64,000 nucleotides of DNA from Prevotellaceae bacterium UBA1746 (GTDB taxonomy: Bacteria; Bacteroidota; Bacteroidia; Bacteroidales; Bacteroidaceae), in contig DCHS01000007.1 in NCBI GenBank assembly GCA_002314875.1, forward strand, positions 106,346-170,345, written 5' to 3'. Each line of letters begins with the position of its first letter. Position 1 is the first letter of the stretch. Below the pieces are notes generated by a model. That model was not told the origin of the DNA and did no database searches. It saw nothing but the letters and a program-made list of their open reading frames with translations. Positions 45,079 to 54,199 of the stretch are shown in pieces. Both the position numbers and the translations under genes were made by a program.

Positions 45079-48000
45079 ATGATTAAGCGACTAATGTCAG
45101 TCAGCATGTTCATGTTCGTAAGCGGTTACGCCGCTAGCGCTTGGGCAGCTTCATCCCCCATTGACAACGACATCTACGTTGTTCAGCAGGCTTCTGTTTG
45201 CAAGGGTATCGTAAAGGATGTCAATGGTGAGCCCCTCGTAGGTGCTTCCGTTACGGTCAAGGGAAACAAGACCATCGGTTCTATCACAGATGGTTCAGGT
45301 GCGTTCACTCTTAAGGGTGTCAGCAACGGTGCTACTCTCCATGTTAGCTACATCGGCTATACAGCCAAGGATGTTAAGTGGCATGGCAACGACCTCGTTG
45401 TTGAACTTGAAGAGGACGCAAACACTCTCAACGAAGCAGTCGTTGTAGGTTACGGTACGATGAAGAAGAGCGACCTCGCTGGTGCTTCTGCATCTCTCGA
45501 TGAGAAGACCCTCAAGTCAGCTCCCATCACCAACCTCGACCAGGCTTTCCAGGGCCGCGTAACTGGTGTATCTGCAGTTCAGACTTCAGGTGCTCCTGGT
45601 TCTTCATCTTCTATCCGCGTCCGTGGTCAAGCTACCATTAACGCTGGTGCAGAACCTCTCTATGTAATCGACGGTGTAATCGTTCAGAGCGGTGGTCAGT
45701 CAGGTTCTGACTACGGTCTGGGCGATAAGCTCGGTAACGGTTCCGTTTCTACCATTTCTCCCCTCTCTACCATCAACCCCGCTGATATCGTTAGCATGGA
45801 AATCCTCAAGGATGCTTCCGCTACCGCTATCTACGGTGCTCAGGGTGCAAATGGTGTTGTTCTTATTACGACCAAGCGTGGTAAGGCTGGTGAAGCTAAG
45901 TTCACCTATGACGGTATGACCAACTGGTCTCGTCAGAACAGCCGTATCAACATGCTCAACCTCCGCCAATTCGCTGAATACTACGACGACCTCGTTGCTC
46001 AGGGCGAAATCTACAATGGTGACGTAGCTTATTCTGACCCCAGCACCCTCGGCAAGGGTACTAACTGGCAGGACGCTATCTTCCAGACCGCTTTCCAGCA
46101 CCAGCATCAGATCGGTGCTCAGGGTGGTACTGATAAGGTAAGATACTACGTTAGCGGTGGTTACATGGATCAGGAAGGTACATTGATCGGTTCTAACTTC
46201 AACCGTTACTCTTTCCGTTCTAACCTTGATGCAGATTTGAAGAAGTGGCTGAAGATGGGTCTCAATGCTTCTTTCAGCGAAACTAAGGAAGACCTCCTCA
46301 AGGCTGACCAGGACGAAGGTATCATCATGTATTCTTTGACCACTCCTCCTGATATTCAGATTTATAATATTGATGGTGGTTATTCATCAGTTAGCAAGGA
46401 AGGTTTCACCAACCCCAATCCTATTGCTCTCGCTTTGATGAACGACATCAACCTCAAGCGTCAGAAGCTCAATGGTAACATCTTCTTCGATGTAACTCCT
46501 ATCGAACACCTCACCTGGCACACAGAACTCGGTTGGGACTTCGGCTGGAACCATGCTGAAACCTTCAACCCCACCATCGACCTTGGTACCTATCACTTGA
46601 CCAAGAACGAAGGTCGCGAACAGAAGAATTCCAGCAAGTACTGGACTCTCAAGAACTACTTGACCTATAACAATACTTGGGGCAAGCACAGTCTTACCGC
46701 TATGGTTGGTCAGGAATGTTGGGAATCTCAGTGGAGCTACATTTCTATCTTCAACACGGGTATGCCTTCTGACATCGTAAAGAATCCCGCCCTCGGTACT
46801 GGCGATCCCACCATCGGTTATGGTTTCGGTAGTGCAGCAATGGCTTCATTCTTTACCCGTGAAACTTATAACTACGACAACCGCTACCTCTTGACCTACA
46901 CCTATCGTTATGATGGTAGTTCTAACTTCGGTCCTAACAAGCGTTGGGCTGGTTTCCACTCTTTGGCTGCTGCTTGGCGTTTCTCCGAAGAAGCATTCTT
47001 CCAGGGCATCAAGGAACGTGGTATTCTTACCAACGGTAAGCTCCGTCTCGGTTGGGGTCAGACTGGTAACTCTAACATCGGTGGTTACAAGTGGGGTTCT
47101 TCCATGAGCGTTATGGAATCTGCTCTCGGTACCTCTTATCGTCCCGGTAACATCAAGAACCTCGACGTGAAGTGGGAAACCCAGGAACAGTTCAACGTTG
47201 GTTTGGATTTGAACTTCTTCAATGACCGTTTGAACCTCGTTGTTGACCTTTACAAGAAGATGTCTAAGGACATGCTTATGCAGCTCGTTCTTCCCTCATT
47301 CATGGGTACCTCTGGTAACGCTTCTTCTGCTCTCGCTGCTCCTTATGGTAACTATGGTGACATCGAGAACAAGGGTATTGAAATCTCTTTGAACACTCGT
47401 CCCGTTCAGACTGCTAACTTCTCTTGGAGCTCTGACGTTCAGATTTCTGTAAACCGCAACAAGCTTAAGAGCCTCTCTGGTTCTACCGCTCTCGTAGGTT
47501 ACGGTATGTGGACTGATGTTGTTTCTCGTTCTGTTGAAGGTGAATCTCTTTATAACTTCTACGGTTATGAAGTTGACGGCATCTATCAGAACTTCGAAGA
47601 CATCATTAACTCTCCCGTTAACACTCTCCAGCAGAACAACAAGTACACTGTTGACGAAAACGGTAAGTATCACTGGTCAACCAATCCTGATGACTATAGC
47701 CGTTCCAACACTACCTTCGTAGGTGACATCAAGTTCAAGGATGTTAACGGTGACGGTAAGATTGACGAACAGGATAAGACCAACATCGGTTCTCCGATGC
47801 CTAAGTTCACCTTCGGTTGGACCAACACCTTCCGTTACAAGAACTGGGATCTCTCTATCTTCATCAATGGTTCTTATGGCAACAAGGTAGGTAACTACAC
47901 CAAGATGAAGCTGACTCACATGAATTCAGCATGGACCAACCAGATGGATGACGTTCTCGATCGCGCTAAGCTCGCTGCTATCGATGCAAGCCAGACCGAC

Positions 48001-48360
48001 TGGTACAACCACATCGACAATGTTGTAGTAACCAACCCCTCTGCAACTCTGCCTCGCGCTTCTATCAACGATCCTAACGACAACGATGCATGGAGCAGCC
48101 GTTATATTGAAGATGGTTCTTACATCCGTTTGAAGAGCGTAAGCCTCGGCTACACCTTCGACGAAAGCCTCATCAAGAAGATTGGCCTCACCAACCTCCG
48201 CCTCGCAGTCAATGCCACCAACCTCTGGACTATCACCGGTTACGATGGCTACGATCCTGAAATTGGTGCTTCTACTGCAAGCGCAAACGTATTCGGTCTT
48301 GATAACGGTCGTTATCCCTCACCGACCAGCGTTGCTGCAAGCTTAAGTGTTTCATTCTAA
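45079..48360 (+). CDS. SusC/RagA-type TonB-dependent outer-membrane transporter
   Basis: A 1093-residue protein with signal peptide ending AWAAS. Residues about 40-115 form the carboxypeptidase-regulatory-like domain (CKGIVKDVNGEPLVGASVTVKG, GSITDGSGAFTL). LNEAVVVGYGTMKKSDLAG is the usual TonB-box region, then a plug domain (ITNLDQAFQGRVTGV, SIRVRGQATINAG, EPLYVIDGVI, ASATAIYGAQGANGVVLITTKRG) and a 22-strand barrel closing with SLSVSF. It imports oligosaccharides with the SusD protein as lid. Codon use is markedly restricted (GCT, GTT, AAC, CTC), which suggests high expression. The susD gene starts 24 bases downstream. Confidence 0.95.
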   Translation: MIKRLMSVSMFMFVSGYAASAWAASSPIDNDIYVVQQASVCKGIVKDVNGEPLVGASVTVKGNKTIGSITDGSGAFTLKGVSNGATLHVSYIGYTAKDVKWHGNDLVVELEEDANTLNEAVVVGYGTMKKSDLAGASASLDEKTLKSAPITNLDQAFQGRVTGVSAVQTSGAPGSSSSIRVRGQATINAGAEPLYVIDGVIVQSGGQSGSDYGLGDKLGNGSVSTISPLSTINPADIVSMEILKDASATAIYGAQGANGVVLITTKRGKAGEAKFTYDGMTNWSRQNSRINMLNLRQFAEYYDDLVAQGEIYNGDVAYSDPSTLGKGTNWQDAIFQTAFQHQHQIGAQGGTDKVRYYVSGGYMDQEGTLIGSNFNRYSFRSNLDADLKKWLKMGLNASFSETKEDLLKADQDEGIIMYSLTTPPDIQIYNIDGGYSSVSKEGFTNPNPIALALMNDINLKRQKLNGNIFFDVTPIEHLTWHTELGWDFGWNHAETFNPTIDLGTYHLTKNEGREQKNSSKYWTLKNYLTYNNTWGKHSLTAMVGQECWESQWSYISIFNTGMPSDIVKNPALGTGDPTIGYGFGSAAMASFFTRETYNYDNRYLLTYTYRYDGSSNFGPNKRWAGFHSLAAAWRFSEEAFFQGIKERGILTNGKLRLGWGQTGNSNIGGYKWGSSMSVMESALGTSYRPGNIKNLDVKWETQEQFNVGLDLNFFNDRLNLVVDLYKKMSKDMLMQLVLPSFMGTSGNASSALAAPYGNYGDIENKGIEISLNTRPVQTANFSWSSDVQISVNRNKLKSLSGSTALVGYGMWTDVVSRSVEGESLYNFYGYEVDGIYQNFEDIINSPVNTLQQNNKYTVDENGKYHWSTNPDDYSRSNTTFVGDIKFKDVNGDGKIDEQDKTNIGSPMPKFTFGWTNTFRYKNWDLSIFINGSYGNKVGNYTKMKLTHMNSAWTNQMDDVLDRAKLAAIDASQTDWYNHIDNVVVTNPSATLPRASINDPNDNDAWSSRYIEDGSYIRLKSVSLGYTFDESLIKKIGLTNLRLAVNATNLWTITGYDGYDPEIGASTASANVFGLDNGRYPSPTSVAASLSVSF

Positions 48361-48384
48361 TAACTCCTATAAATATTATATATT

Positions 48385-50163
48385 ATGAAGACTTACATTT
48401 CTTTGAAGACTTTAGGAGTTGGTGCACTGCTTTCTTCCTCCCTCATGCTTCTTCCCTCTTGTGACGACTTCCTTGATCGTCCTACAGAGGATAATTACAA
48501 TACTGAGAACTACTACGCTTCTGACGATGCTTGCATCTCTGGTGTAAACTACCTCTACAACTCACCCTGGTATGACTTCCAGCGTGGTTTCATCAAGGTT
48601 GGTGAAGTATTCTCTGGTAATATGTATTGGGGTTCAAGCCCTTACCTTAACTTCTCTGTTAACGGTACTGACACTGACCTCATCAACATGTCTTACTCTC
48701 TCTGGGCTGAAATCAGCCACTGCTCTACCGTTTACGAATCTTTGAAGGGTGCTAACGCTTCTCAGGCCGTTAAGGATCAGTGCATGGGTGAATGTCTCGC
48801 TTGGAAGGCTATGGCATACTTCTACCTCGTTCGTTCATTCGGCGATGTACCCATCATCCACAGCAACTCTGAAACTCTTGCTGAAGGTAACTACAACGAA
48901 CTTCAGAAGGTACAGAAGGCTGATGTTTACGAATACATCATCCTCACCCTCGAAAAGGCTATGGAACTCCTTCCCAAGAAGTCAAGCGCTGGTCGTATCG
49001 ACTACTACTGTGCAGAAGGTCTCCTCGCTAAGGTTTACCTCACCAAGGCAGGTGTTACTGGTTCTCTCAACAACGACGATCTTGCAAAGGCTGCTGCTTA
49101 CGCTAAGGATGTAAAGGATAACTCCGGTCGTAGCCTCCTTGAAAAGTACGAAGATGTATTCCGCGGTTCTAACAACTGCAGCGAAGAAAGCCTCTTCGCT
49201 TGGCGCTGGACCGTTGGTGCTCACTGGACTTGCCAGAATACTTTGCAGTCTGACCTCGCTATCGAAGGTATGTGCGAAGTTGGTAATGTCTGGGGTGGTT
49301 GGGGTGGCCCCTCTACCGACCTTATGGAAGCATTCGGCGTTCTTAAGATCGACGGTCAGGGTGCTGACGCTCGTCTCGCTGAATATCCCAGCCCCGAAAG
49401 CCGCTCTGATATCGATACCCGTCGTAAGGCTACTATGATGCTCCCCGGTGACAAGTATCCTTACTTCTGGCGTGACAAGGGTGGTTTCGACTACCTCGAG
49501 TTCATCTACAACAGCACATACAACCCCTCTGCTACCGGACAGCTCCAAGGTCCTTGTGGTTGCAACAATGTTAAGCACCTCTACGGTGACGCTGCTGACC
49601 ACGAAGCTGAAATGGGTTGCGCTGACGGTCGTATGGCTTCTGCTCTTGCTACTCACATCCTCCGTCTCGCTGACGTTTACCTCGTTCTCGCTGAGGCTAA
49701 GGTTCTGATGGGCCAGGGTTCTGATGCTGACGCATTGGCTGCCTTCAACGCAGTTCATCAGCGTGCTATCCCCACCGCAGCTCCTGTGACTTCTCTTACC
49801 TTCGATCAGATTTGGAAGGAACGTCGTCTTGAGTTCGCTGGTGAAGGTGACCGTTGGTATGACTTCGTTCGCCGTTCTTACTACGATGTTAACGCTTGTA
49901 TCGCTGAACTCAAGTCTCAGCATCGTAACCAGATGTGGAACATGGATCCTCTCTACAAGGCATATTATGAAAGCGGACGTACCGTTTGGAACTTGGTTAC
50001 CACTTCTGGTAATGTAGAATACAACTACGAAACCACCGTTCCCAACGTTACTGAAAGCTCATTCACTCTGCCCTTCCCCACTGAAGACGTTGCTCTTAAT
50101 CCGAATGTGGCAAGTAGCGCTGCTCCTATCCACGTGGATGTACGTGAAACTTATTCTTATTAA
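48385..50163 (+). CDS. SusD/RagB-type glycan-binding lipoprotein
   Basis: A 592-residue lipoprotein with lipobox LPSC near residue 26, followed by CDDFLDRPTEDN, the common SusD opening. The tetratricopeptide scaffold shows in GECLAWKAMAYFYLVRSFGDVPI and DVYEYIILTLEKAMELLP; the closing part has RLADVYLVLAEAKVLMGQ, IWKERRLEFAGEGDRWYDFVR. It binds the glycan at the surface and covers SusC. Pair with the upstream gene is certain from order and spacing; specificity for mannan is inferred from the locus. Confidence 0.95.
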   Translation: MKTYISLKTLGVGALLSSSLMLLPSCDDFLDRPTEDNYNTENYYASDDACISGVNYLYNSPWYDFQRGFIKVGEVFSGNMYWGSSPYLNFSVNGTDTDLINMSYSLWAEISHCSTVYESLKGANASQAVKDQCMGECLAWKAMAYFYLVRSFGDVPIIHSNSETLAEGNYNELQKVQKADVYEYIILTLEKAMELLPKKSSAGRIDYYCAEGLLAKVYLTKAGVTGSLNNDDLAKAAAYAKDVKDNSGRSLLEKYEDVFRGSNNCSEESLFAWRWTVGAHWTCQNTLQSDLAIEGMCEVGNVWGGWGGPSTDLMEAFGVLKIDGQGADARLAEYPSPESRSDIDTRRKATMMLPGDKYPYFWRDKGGFDYLEFIYNSTYNPSATGQLQGPCGCNNVKHLYGDAADHEAEMGCADGRMASALATHILRLADVYLVLAEAKVLMGQGSDADALAAFNAVHQRAIPTAAPVTSLTFDQIWKERRLEFAGEGDRWYDFVRRSYYDVNACIAELKSQHRNQMWNMDPLYKAYYESGRTVWNLVTTSGNVEYNYETTVPNVTESSFTLPFPTEDVALNPNVASSAAPIHVDVRETYSY

Positions 50164-50183
50164 TCTCCAAAGAATACAGCATT

Positions 50184-51488
50184 ATGAAAACATATAAGAA
50201 TTTGGTTATCATCGCACTCGGCGCTGCCTCAGTTCTGGCTTCCTGCGTGGATGAACCTGATAAATTCGAATTGACGGCTGGCCAGCCCACCATCAATTAC
50301 ATCCGTTTGCAGGATGTTGCCTCTAAGGACTCTCTCTTGACCGAGGCTTATACTGCTACTCCTATCTGTATCGTCGGTGAAAATCTTACCAGCATCAAGG
50401 AAATGTACTTCAACGATGTAAAGGCTGTGCTCAATACCAGCTACATCACCAACAATACCATGCTCGTAAGCGTACCTAAGGATATCCCCGGTAGCAACAC
50501 CGGTAAGATCTACATGGTTACCCGTGACGCAGATACCGTTACCTATGACTTCAAGGTACTCGTGCCCGCTCCCGTTGTTTCTTCAATGACCAACGAGTGG
50601 ACCGCAATCGGCGACGAAGCTGTCATCAATGGTCAGTACTTCGTAGACGACCCCAACCAACCCCTCGCTATCACCTTCACCGGTGTTAACAACTCTACGA
50701 ACATTCCTGTTACTCAAATCAAGGAAATCACTCCTTCAAGTGTTCGCTTCGTAGTTCCCGAAGGTGTTGAAGAAGGTCAGCTTAGCGTTTCTACCATTTA
50801 TGGTAAGTCTGCTTCTAAGTTCTACTTCCACGACAGCCGCGGTCTCATCACCAACTTCGACGGTGCTACCGACGTTGTTCCTCAGGGTTGGAACATTTCT
50901 GCTACCTATAGCACCGAAGGCGGTGTTGACGGTCAGTACTGCCAGGTAGGTCCCGCTGAAACCGATGGTGGTTGGGTTGAAGACCTCAAGCTCCCCTTCT
51001 GGTGCGGTAACTGGAGTGGTGATCCTATGAGCATCACCTCTGGCGCAGGTATTCCTCTCCGTAACTTCATCGACTTCAGCAACTGGCAGAACATGTCATT
51101 CAAGTTCGAGCTCTACATTCCCAAGTCTAATCCTTGGTCTGCTGGTGCTCTCCAGATCATGTTCATGAACTATCAAGATGCTGCAAACGATTCTTGGCAG
51201 AACAACACCTATGGTAGAACCAGCGCTGACGGCGGTCTCGACCTCCCCCGTGCTCTCTACAATCCTTGGAAGGATACCGGTTCATTCGATACCGGCGACC
51301 AGTGGATCACTGTTACTATTCCTCTCACGGACTTCGTTTACAACGACGACGGTACCAAGTCTCCCAAGCAGATGAGCATCAACTCCTTCGATAGCTTCAT
51401 TATGTGGCCTCACGAAGGTGGCGTTGCTGGTACTACCTGTACTCCCATCTTGCGTTACGATAACCTCCGCGTTGTTCCTAACCTCTAA
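50184..51488 (+). CDS. Surface glycan-binding lipoprotein (SGBP-B type, IPT domains)
   Basis: A 434-residue lipoprotein (lipobox VLASC). Residues to about 215 contain two IPT/TIG-like Ig domains (ICIVGENLTSIKEMYFN, AVINGQYFVDD). The C-terminal half, from LITNFDGATDVVPQGW to YDNLRVVPNL, matches the glycan-binding domain seen in SGBP-B proteins, rich in Trp (WCGNWSGD, FSNWQNMSF) and ending in a lectin-like strand. In such loci this protein holds the polymer next to SusCD. Third gene of operon B, 20 bases after susD. Confidence 0.8.
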   Translation: MKTYKNLVIIALGAASVLASCVDEPDKFELTAGQPTINYIRLQDVASKDSLLTEAYTATPICIVGENLTSIKEMYFNDVKAVLNTSYITNNTMLVSVPKDIPGSNTGKIYMVTRDADTVTYDFKVLVPAPVVSSMTNEWTAIGDEAVINGQYFVDDPNQPLAITFTGVNNSTNIPVTQIKEITPSSVRFVVPEGVEEGQLSVSTIYGKSASKFYFHDSRGLITNFDGATDVVPQGWNISATYSTEGGVDGQYCQVGPAETDGGWVEDLKLPFWCGNWSGDPMSITSGAGIPLRNFIDFSNWQNMSFKFELYIPKSNPWSAGALQIMFMNYQDAANDSWQNNTYGRTSADGGLDLPRALYNPWKDTGSFDTGDQWITVTIPLTDFVYNDDGTKSPKQMSINSFDSFIMWPHEGGVAGTTCTPILRYDNLRVVPNL

Positions 51489-51507
51489 TTAATTGAGAAT
51501 ACTTTGC

Positions 51508-51538
51508 GAGGCGCCGACTACGGCGTAGATGGCGCCTC
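51508..51538 (+). repeat. Nested hairpin between the two SGBP genes
   Basis: GAGGCGCC (51508-51515) pairs with GGCGCCTC (51531-51538) around an inner CTAC-GGC-GTAG stem. No T tract follows, so this is not a normal terminator; it may stabilise the upstream mRNA or lower expression of the last gene. It also ends before the ATG at 51568, supporting that start over the upstream in-frame ATG at 51529, which lies inside the stem. Confidence 0.7.
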
Positions 51539-51567
51539 CAAAGAAACCTCTAATCAATACTACTACA

Positions 51568-54042
51568 ATGAAAAAGAAAAATATCTTTTCAGCCATCCTT
51601 ATGATGTGCCTGATGCTCGTCAGCAGCGTTGTTCTGACAGCATGTAGCGAAGAGGATGTGAACACTGACCAGTATCAGCAGGGCGTTCACCTGAATGTAT
51701 ACGGTCCTTCACCCGTTATGCGTGGTGGTGAACTTCGTTTCCTCGGTTCAAATCTTGATCAGGTGGCTCAGGTTATTATTCCTGGTGTTGACCCCATCAC
51801 TAACATCCAAGTGGTAAAGGCTGGCGTTCCCAGTGAAATTCGTGTTACCGTTCCTCATGACGGTCCCGAACCCGGTGTTGTAACTCTCGTTACTCGCACT
51901 GACGAAAAGATCACCACCCTTACTCCGTTGACTTACTCAGAACCCATCGTTATCGAATCTGTTACCGCATCTGCTATGCCTGGTGACGTTATCGAAATCA
52001 AGGGTGACTACCTCAACCTCATCCACGCTGTTGGTTTTGCAGAAAATGAAGTTGTTGGTGAAAAGGCATTTGTTGAGCACGATCGTTACACCATCAAGGT
52101 GATCGTTCCCGAAACTGCTCGCACTGGTAAGCTCAGCCTCTATGATGTTGACATCACCGCTATGGACGATGCTTCCAGCGATGTTACCTACAACATCATT
52201 ATGACTGATGAAGCTGTTGTTATCGGTACTCCTACTGTTGCTAAGTTGGCTTCTCCCCGTGGCGAAGGTGCTGCTATTACCGCTAAGGTAGGCGAAACCA
52301 TTACCATCACTGGTGCTAACTTCCAACTTGTTAAGGCTATCAACTTCGGTGATGTTGAAAGCGAACTCGGTCTCGGTGTATATGGTGGCTTCACCAACTT
52401 CACCGTTAGCAAGGATGGCAAGACCATCACTTTCGCACTTCCCGCTGAAGCTACTGACGGTAGCATCAACCTCGTTGCTAAGAGCGACGTTGAAATCCCT
52501 GCTGGTAAGCTCACTACCGTAGCTCCTACTGGCCTCGCTGCTGCTCCCGCTCCTGTTAAGGCTAACAATTCTCTCACCATCACTGGTAACGACCTCGATG
52601 TTATCGCTCAGATTCAGTTCCCCAACTGCGACGTTCAGGATGTAACTGTTGCTGAAGGCAAGATCGTTGTTCAGGTTCCCGAAACCGCTCAGGAAGGCGA
52701 TATCCAGCTTATCATGGTTAACGGCAAGAGAACTCCTGTTGCTTACACCCTCGTTAAGCCCGTTGTAACAAGCTTCAACCTCAATCCTGCCGCTGCTGGT
52801 AGCGAAGTTGAACTTCAGGGTACTGACCTTGACCTCGTGAAGAGCGTTGTCTTCACCGGTGGTGTTAAGGTTTCTGAATTCACCGCAGCTGCTGATGGTT
52901 CTACCCTCACCGTTAAGATTCCTCTTGACGCTGAAAGTGGTGTTATCACTCTGAACCTTGCAAACGGCACTTCTGTAGAGACTCCCGCTCTCGAAATCAG
53001 CAAGCCCGTATTCTGCTACATCATGGAACTCCCTGGTGAAGATGCAGAACTCCGTGCTGGTGAAGTATTCAGCGTTAAGGTTTCTAACGGCGACAAGCTC
53101 ACTGGTGTTCAGGTAGACGGTAAGGACGTTCAGTACATCCTCAATGGTGATGTCCTCTACATCTCTGCTCCTATCACCGCTGGTAAGAAGTCAATCGTTA
53201 AGCTCGTTTCTTCTAATGGCGAAGTAGAATACAACATCGCATTCATTCCTAACACTGAAGTTAACACCGTTCTTTGGACCGGTCAGGCAGTTGTTGACGA
53301 TTGGAGCAACCAGCCTTACGTACTCAGTGACGGTGGTGCTGAATTCGCAGAAGCAGGACTTGTTGCTGGTGACGTTATCACCTTCCACATGGTTCCCACT
53401 GCTGCAGACTGGAAGATTCAGTTCGTTGAAGGTCACTGGGGTCCCACCTACGCAAGCATTTGTAACATTGGTGGTGACACTGAAGGTGGCAAGTTCACTG
53501 AATACGATCTCGAAGCTAATAAGGGTAACTACTCTCTCACCCTCACTCAGGAAATGATTGACGCTGCTATGACTCAGCAGTGGTGGGGTGGTATCTTCGT
53601 TCTCAATGGCGATAACCTTATCGTTGACAAGATTACTGCTACTCACTTCAACAGCGTTGAAACTACTCTCTGGGAAGGCGAAATGATCGCTGACGATTGG
53701 GGCAACCAGCCTTACGCTCTCTCTGATGCAGGTGCAGAATTTGCAGAAAATGATGTTAAGGCAGGTCAGACCATCCGCTTCTACATCACTGCTCTTGATG
53801 CAGACTGGAAGCTCGAAATCCTCGAAGGTCACTGGGGTCCCCACTATGCTGGTTTCTGTAACTTCGGTGCAGATACAGAAGGTGGTAAGTTCACTGAATG
53901 GGATCTCGGTGCTAACGGTGGCGCTGTTTCCTTCACCCTTACTCAGGAAATGATCGACGCTGCTATGGTACAGCAGTGGTGGGGCGGTATCTTCGTCCTC
54001 AACGGTGACAACGTTAAGTGTACTAAGATTACTGTTGAATAA
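51568..54042 (+). CDS. Surface lipoprotein with serial IPT/TIG domains and a duplicated C-terminal CBM-like module
   Basis: An 824-residue lipoprotein (lipobox LTAC near residue 25). About six to seven Ig-like IPT/TIG repeats follow, each with a GxxLxxV..I.F pattern (for example ITGANFQLVKAINFG, ITGNDLDVIAQIQFP, LQGTDLDLVKSVVFT). The end carries two copies of a module of about 130 residues (coding 53251-53651 and 53652-54039), each starting LWxGxxxxDDWxNQPY and ending QQWWGGIFVLNGDN. The many exposed-type Trp residues suggest polysaccharide binding at the tip of a long stalk. I do not recognise the module family. Fourth gene of operon B. Confidence 0.75.
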   Translation: MKKKNIFSAILMMCLMLVSSVVLTACSEEDVNTDQYQQGVHLNVYGPSPVMRGGELRFLGSNLDQVAQVIIPGVDPITNIQVVKAGVPSEIRVTVPHDGPEPGVVTLVTRTDEKITTLTPLTYSEPIVIESVTASAMPGDVIEIKGDYLNLIHAVGFAENEVVGEKAFVEHDRYTIKVIVPETARTGKLSLYDVDITAMDDASSDVTYNIIMTDEAVVIGTPTVAKLASPRGEGAAITAKVGETITITGANFQLVKAINFGDVESELGLGVYGGFTNFTVSKDGKTITFALPAEATDGSINLVAKSDVEIPAGKLTTVAPTGLAAAPAPVKANNSLTITGNDLDVIAQIQFPNCDVQDVTVAEGKIVVQVPETAQEGDIQLIMVNGKRTPVAYTLVKPVVTSFNLNPAAAGSEVELQGTDLDLVKSVVFTGGVKVSEFTAAADGSTLTVKIPLDAESGVITLNLANGTSVETPALEISKPVFCYIMELPGEDAELRAGEVFSVKVSNGDKLTGVQVDGKDVQYILNGDVLYISAPITAGKKSIVKLVSSNGEVEYNIAFIPNTEVNTVLWTGQAVVDDWSNQPYVLSDGGAEFAEAGLVAGDVITFHMVPTAADWKIQFVEGHWGPTYASICNIGGDTEGGKFTEYDLEANKGNYSLTLTQEMIDAAMTQQWWGGIFVLNGDNLIVDKITATHFNSVETTLWEGEMIADDWGNQPYALSDAGAEFAENDVKAGQTIRFYITALDADWKLEILEGHWGPHYAGFCNFGADTEGGKFTEWDLGANGGAVSFTLTQEMIDAAMVQQWWGGIFVLNGDNVKCTKITVE

Positions 54043-54084
54043 TCCTCTTTCAGGAAACCTAATAACTTAGGTTTAATCTAATAG

Positions 54085-54122
54085 AAGGGAGGCGGTATTA
54101 CGCCGCCTCCCTTCCTTTTTTT
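54085..54122 (+). terminator. Terminator of operon B
   Basis: AAGGGAGGCGG pairs with CCGCCTCCCTT around a 7-base loop, followed by CCTTTTTTT. Confidence 0.92.
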
Positions 54123-54199
54123 ATCTCTTTTCCAAAGAAAACAGGCGTAGAAAGCACAACTTTCAAGGCCAAGAAACTCCCCTATATATTAAACTCACA

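Noticed and set aside
51508..51538. Terminator between the two SGBP genes
   Set aside because: The stem is strong but no T tract follows, and the next gene has no promoter of its own, so read-through is needed.
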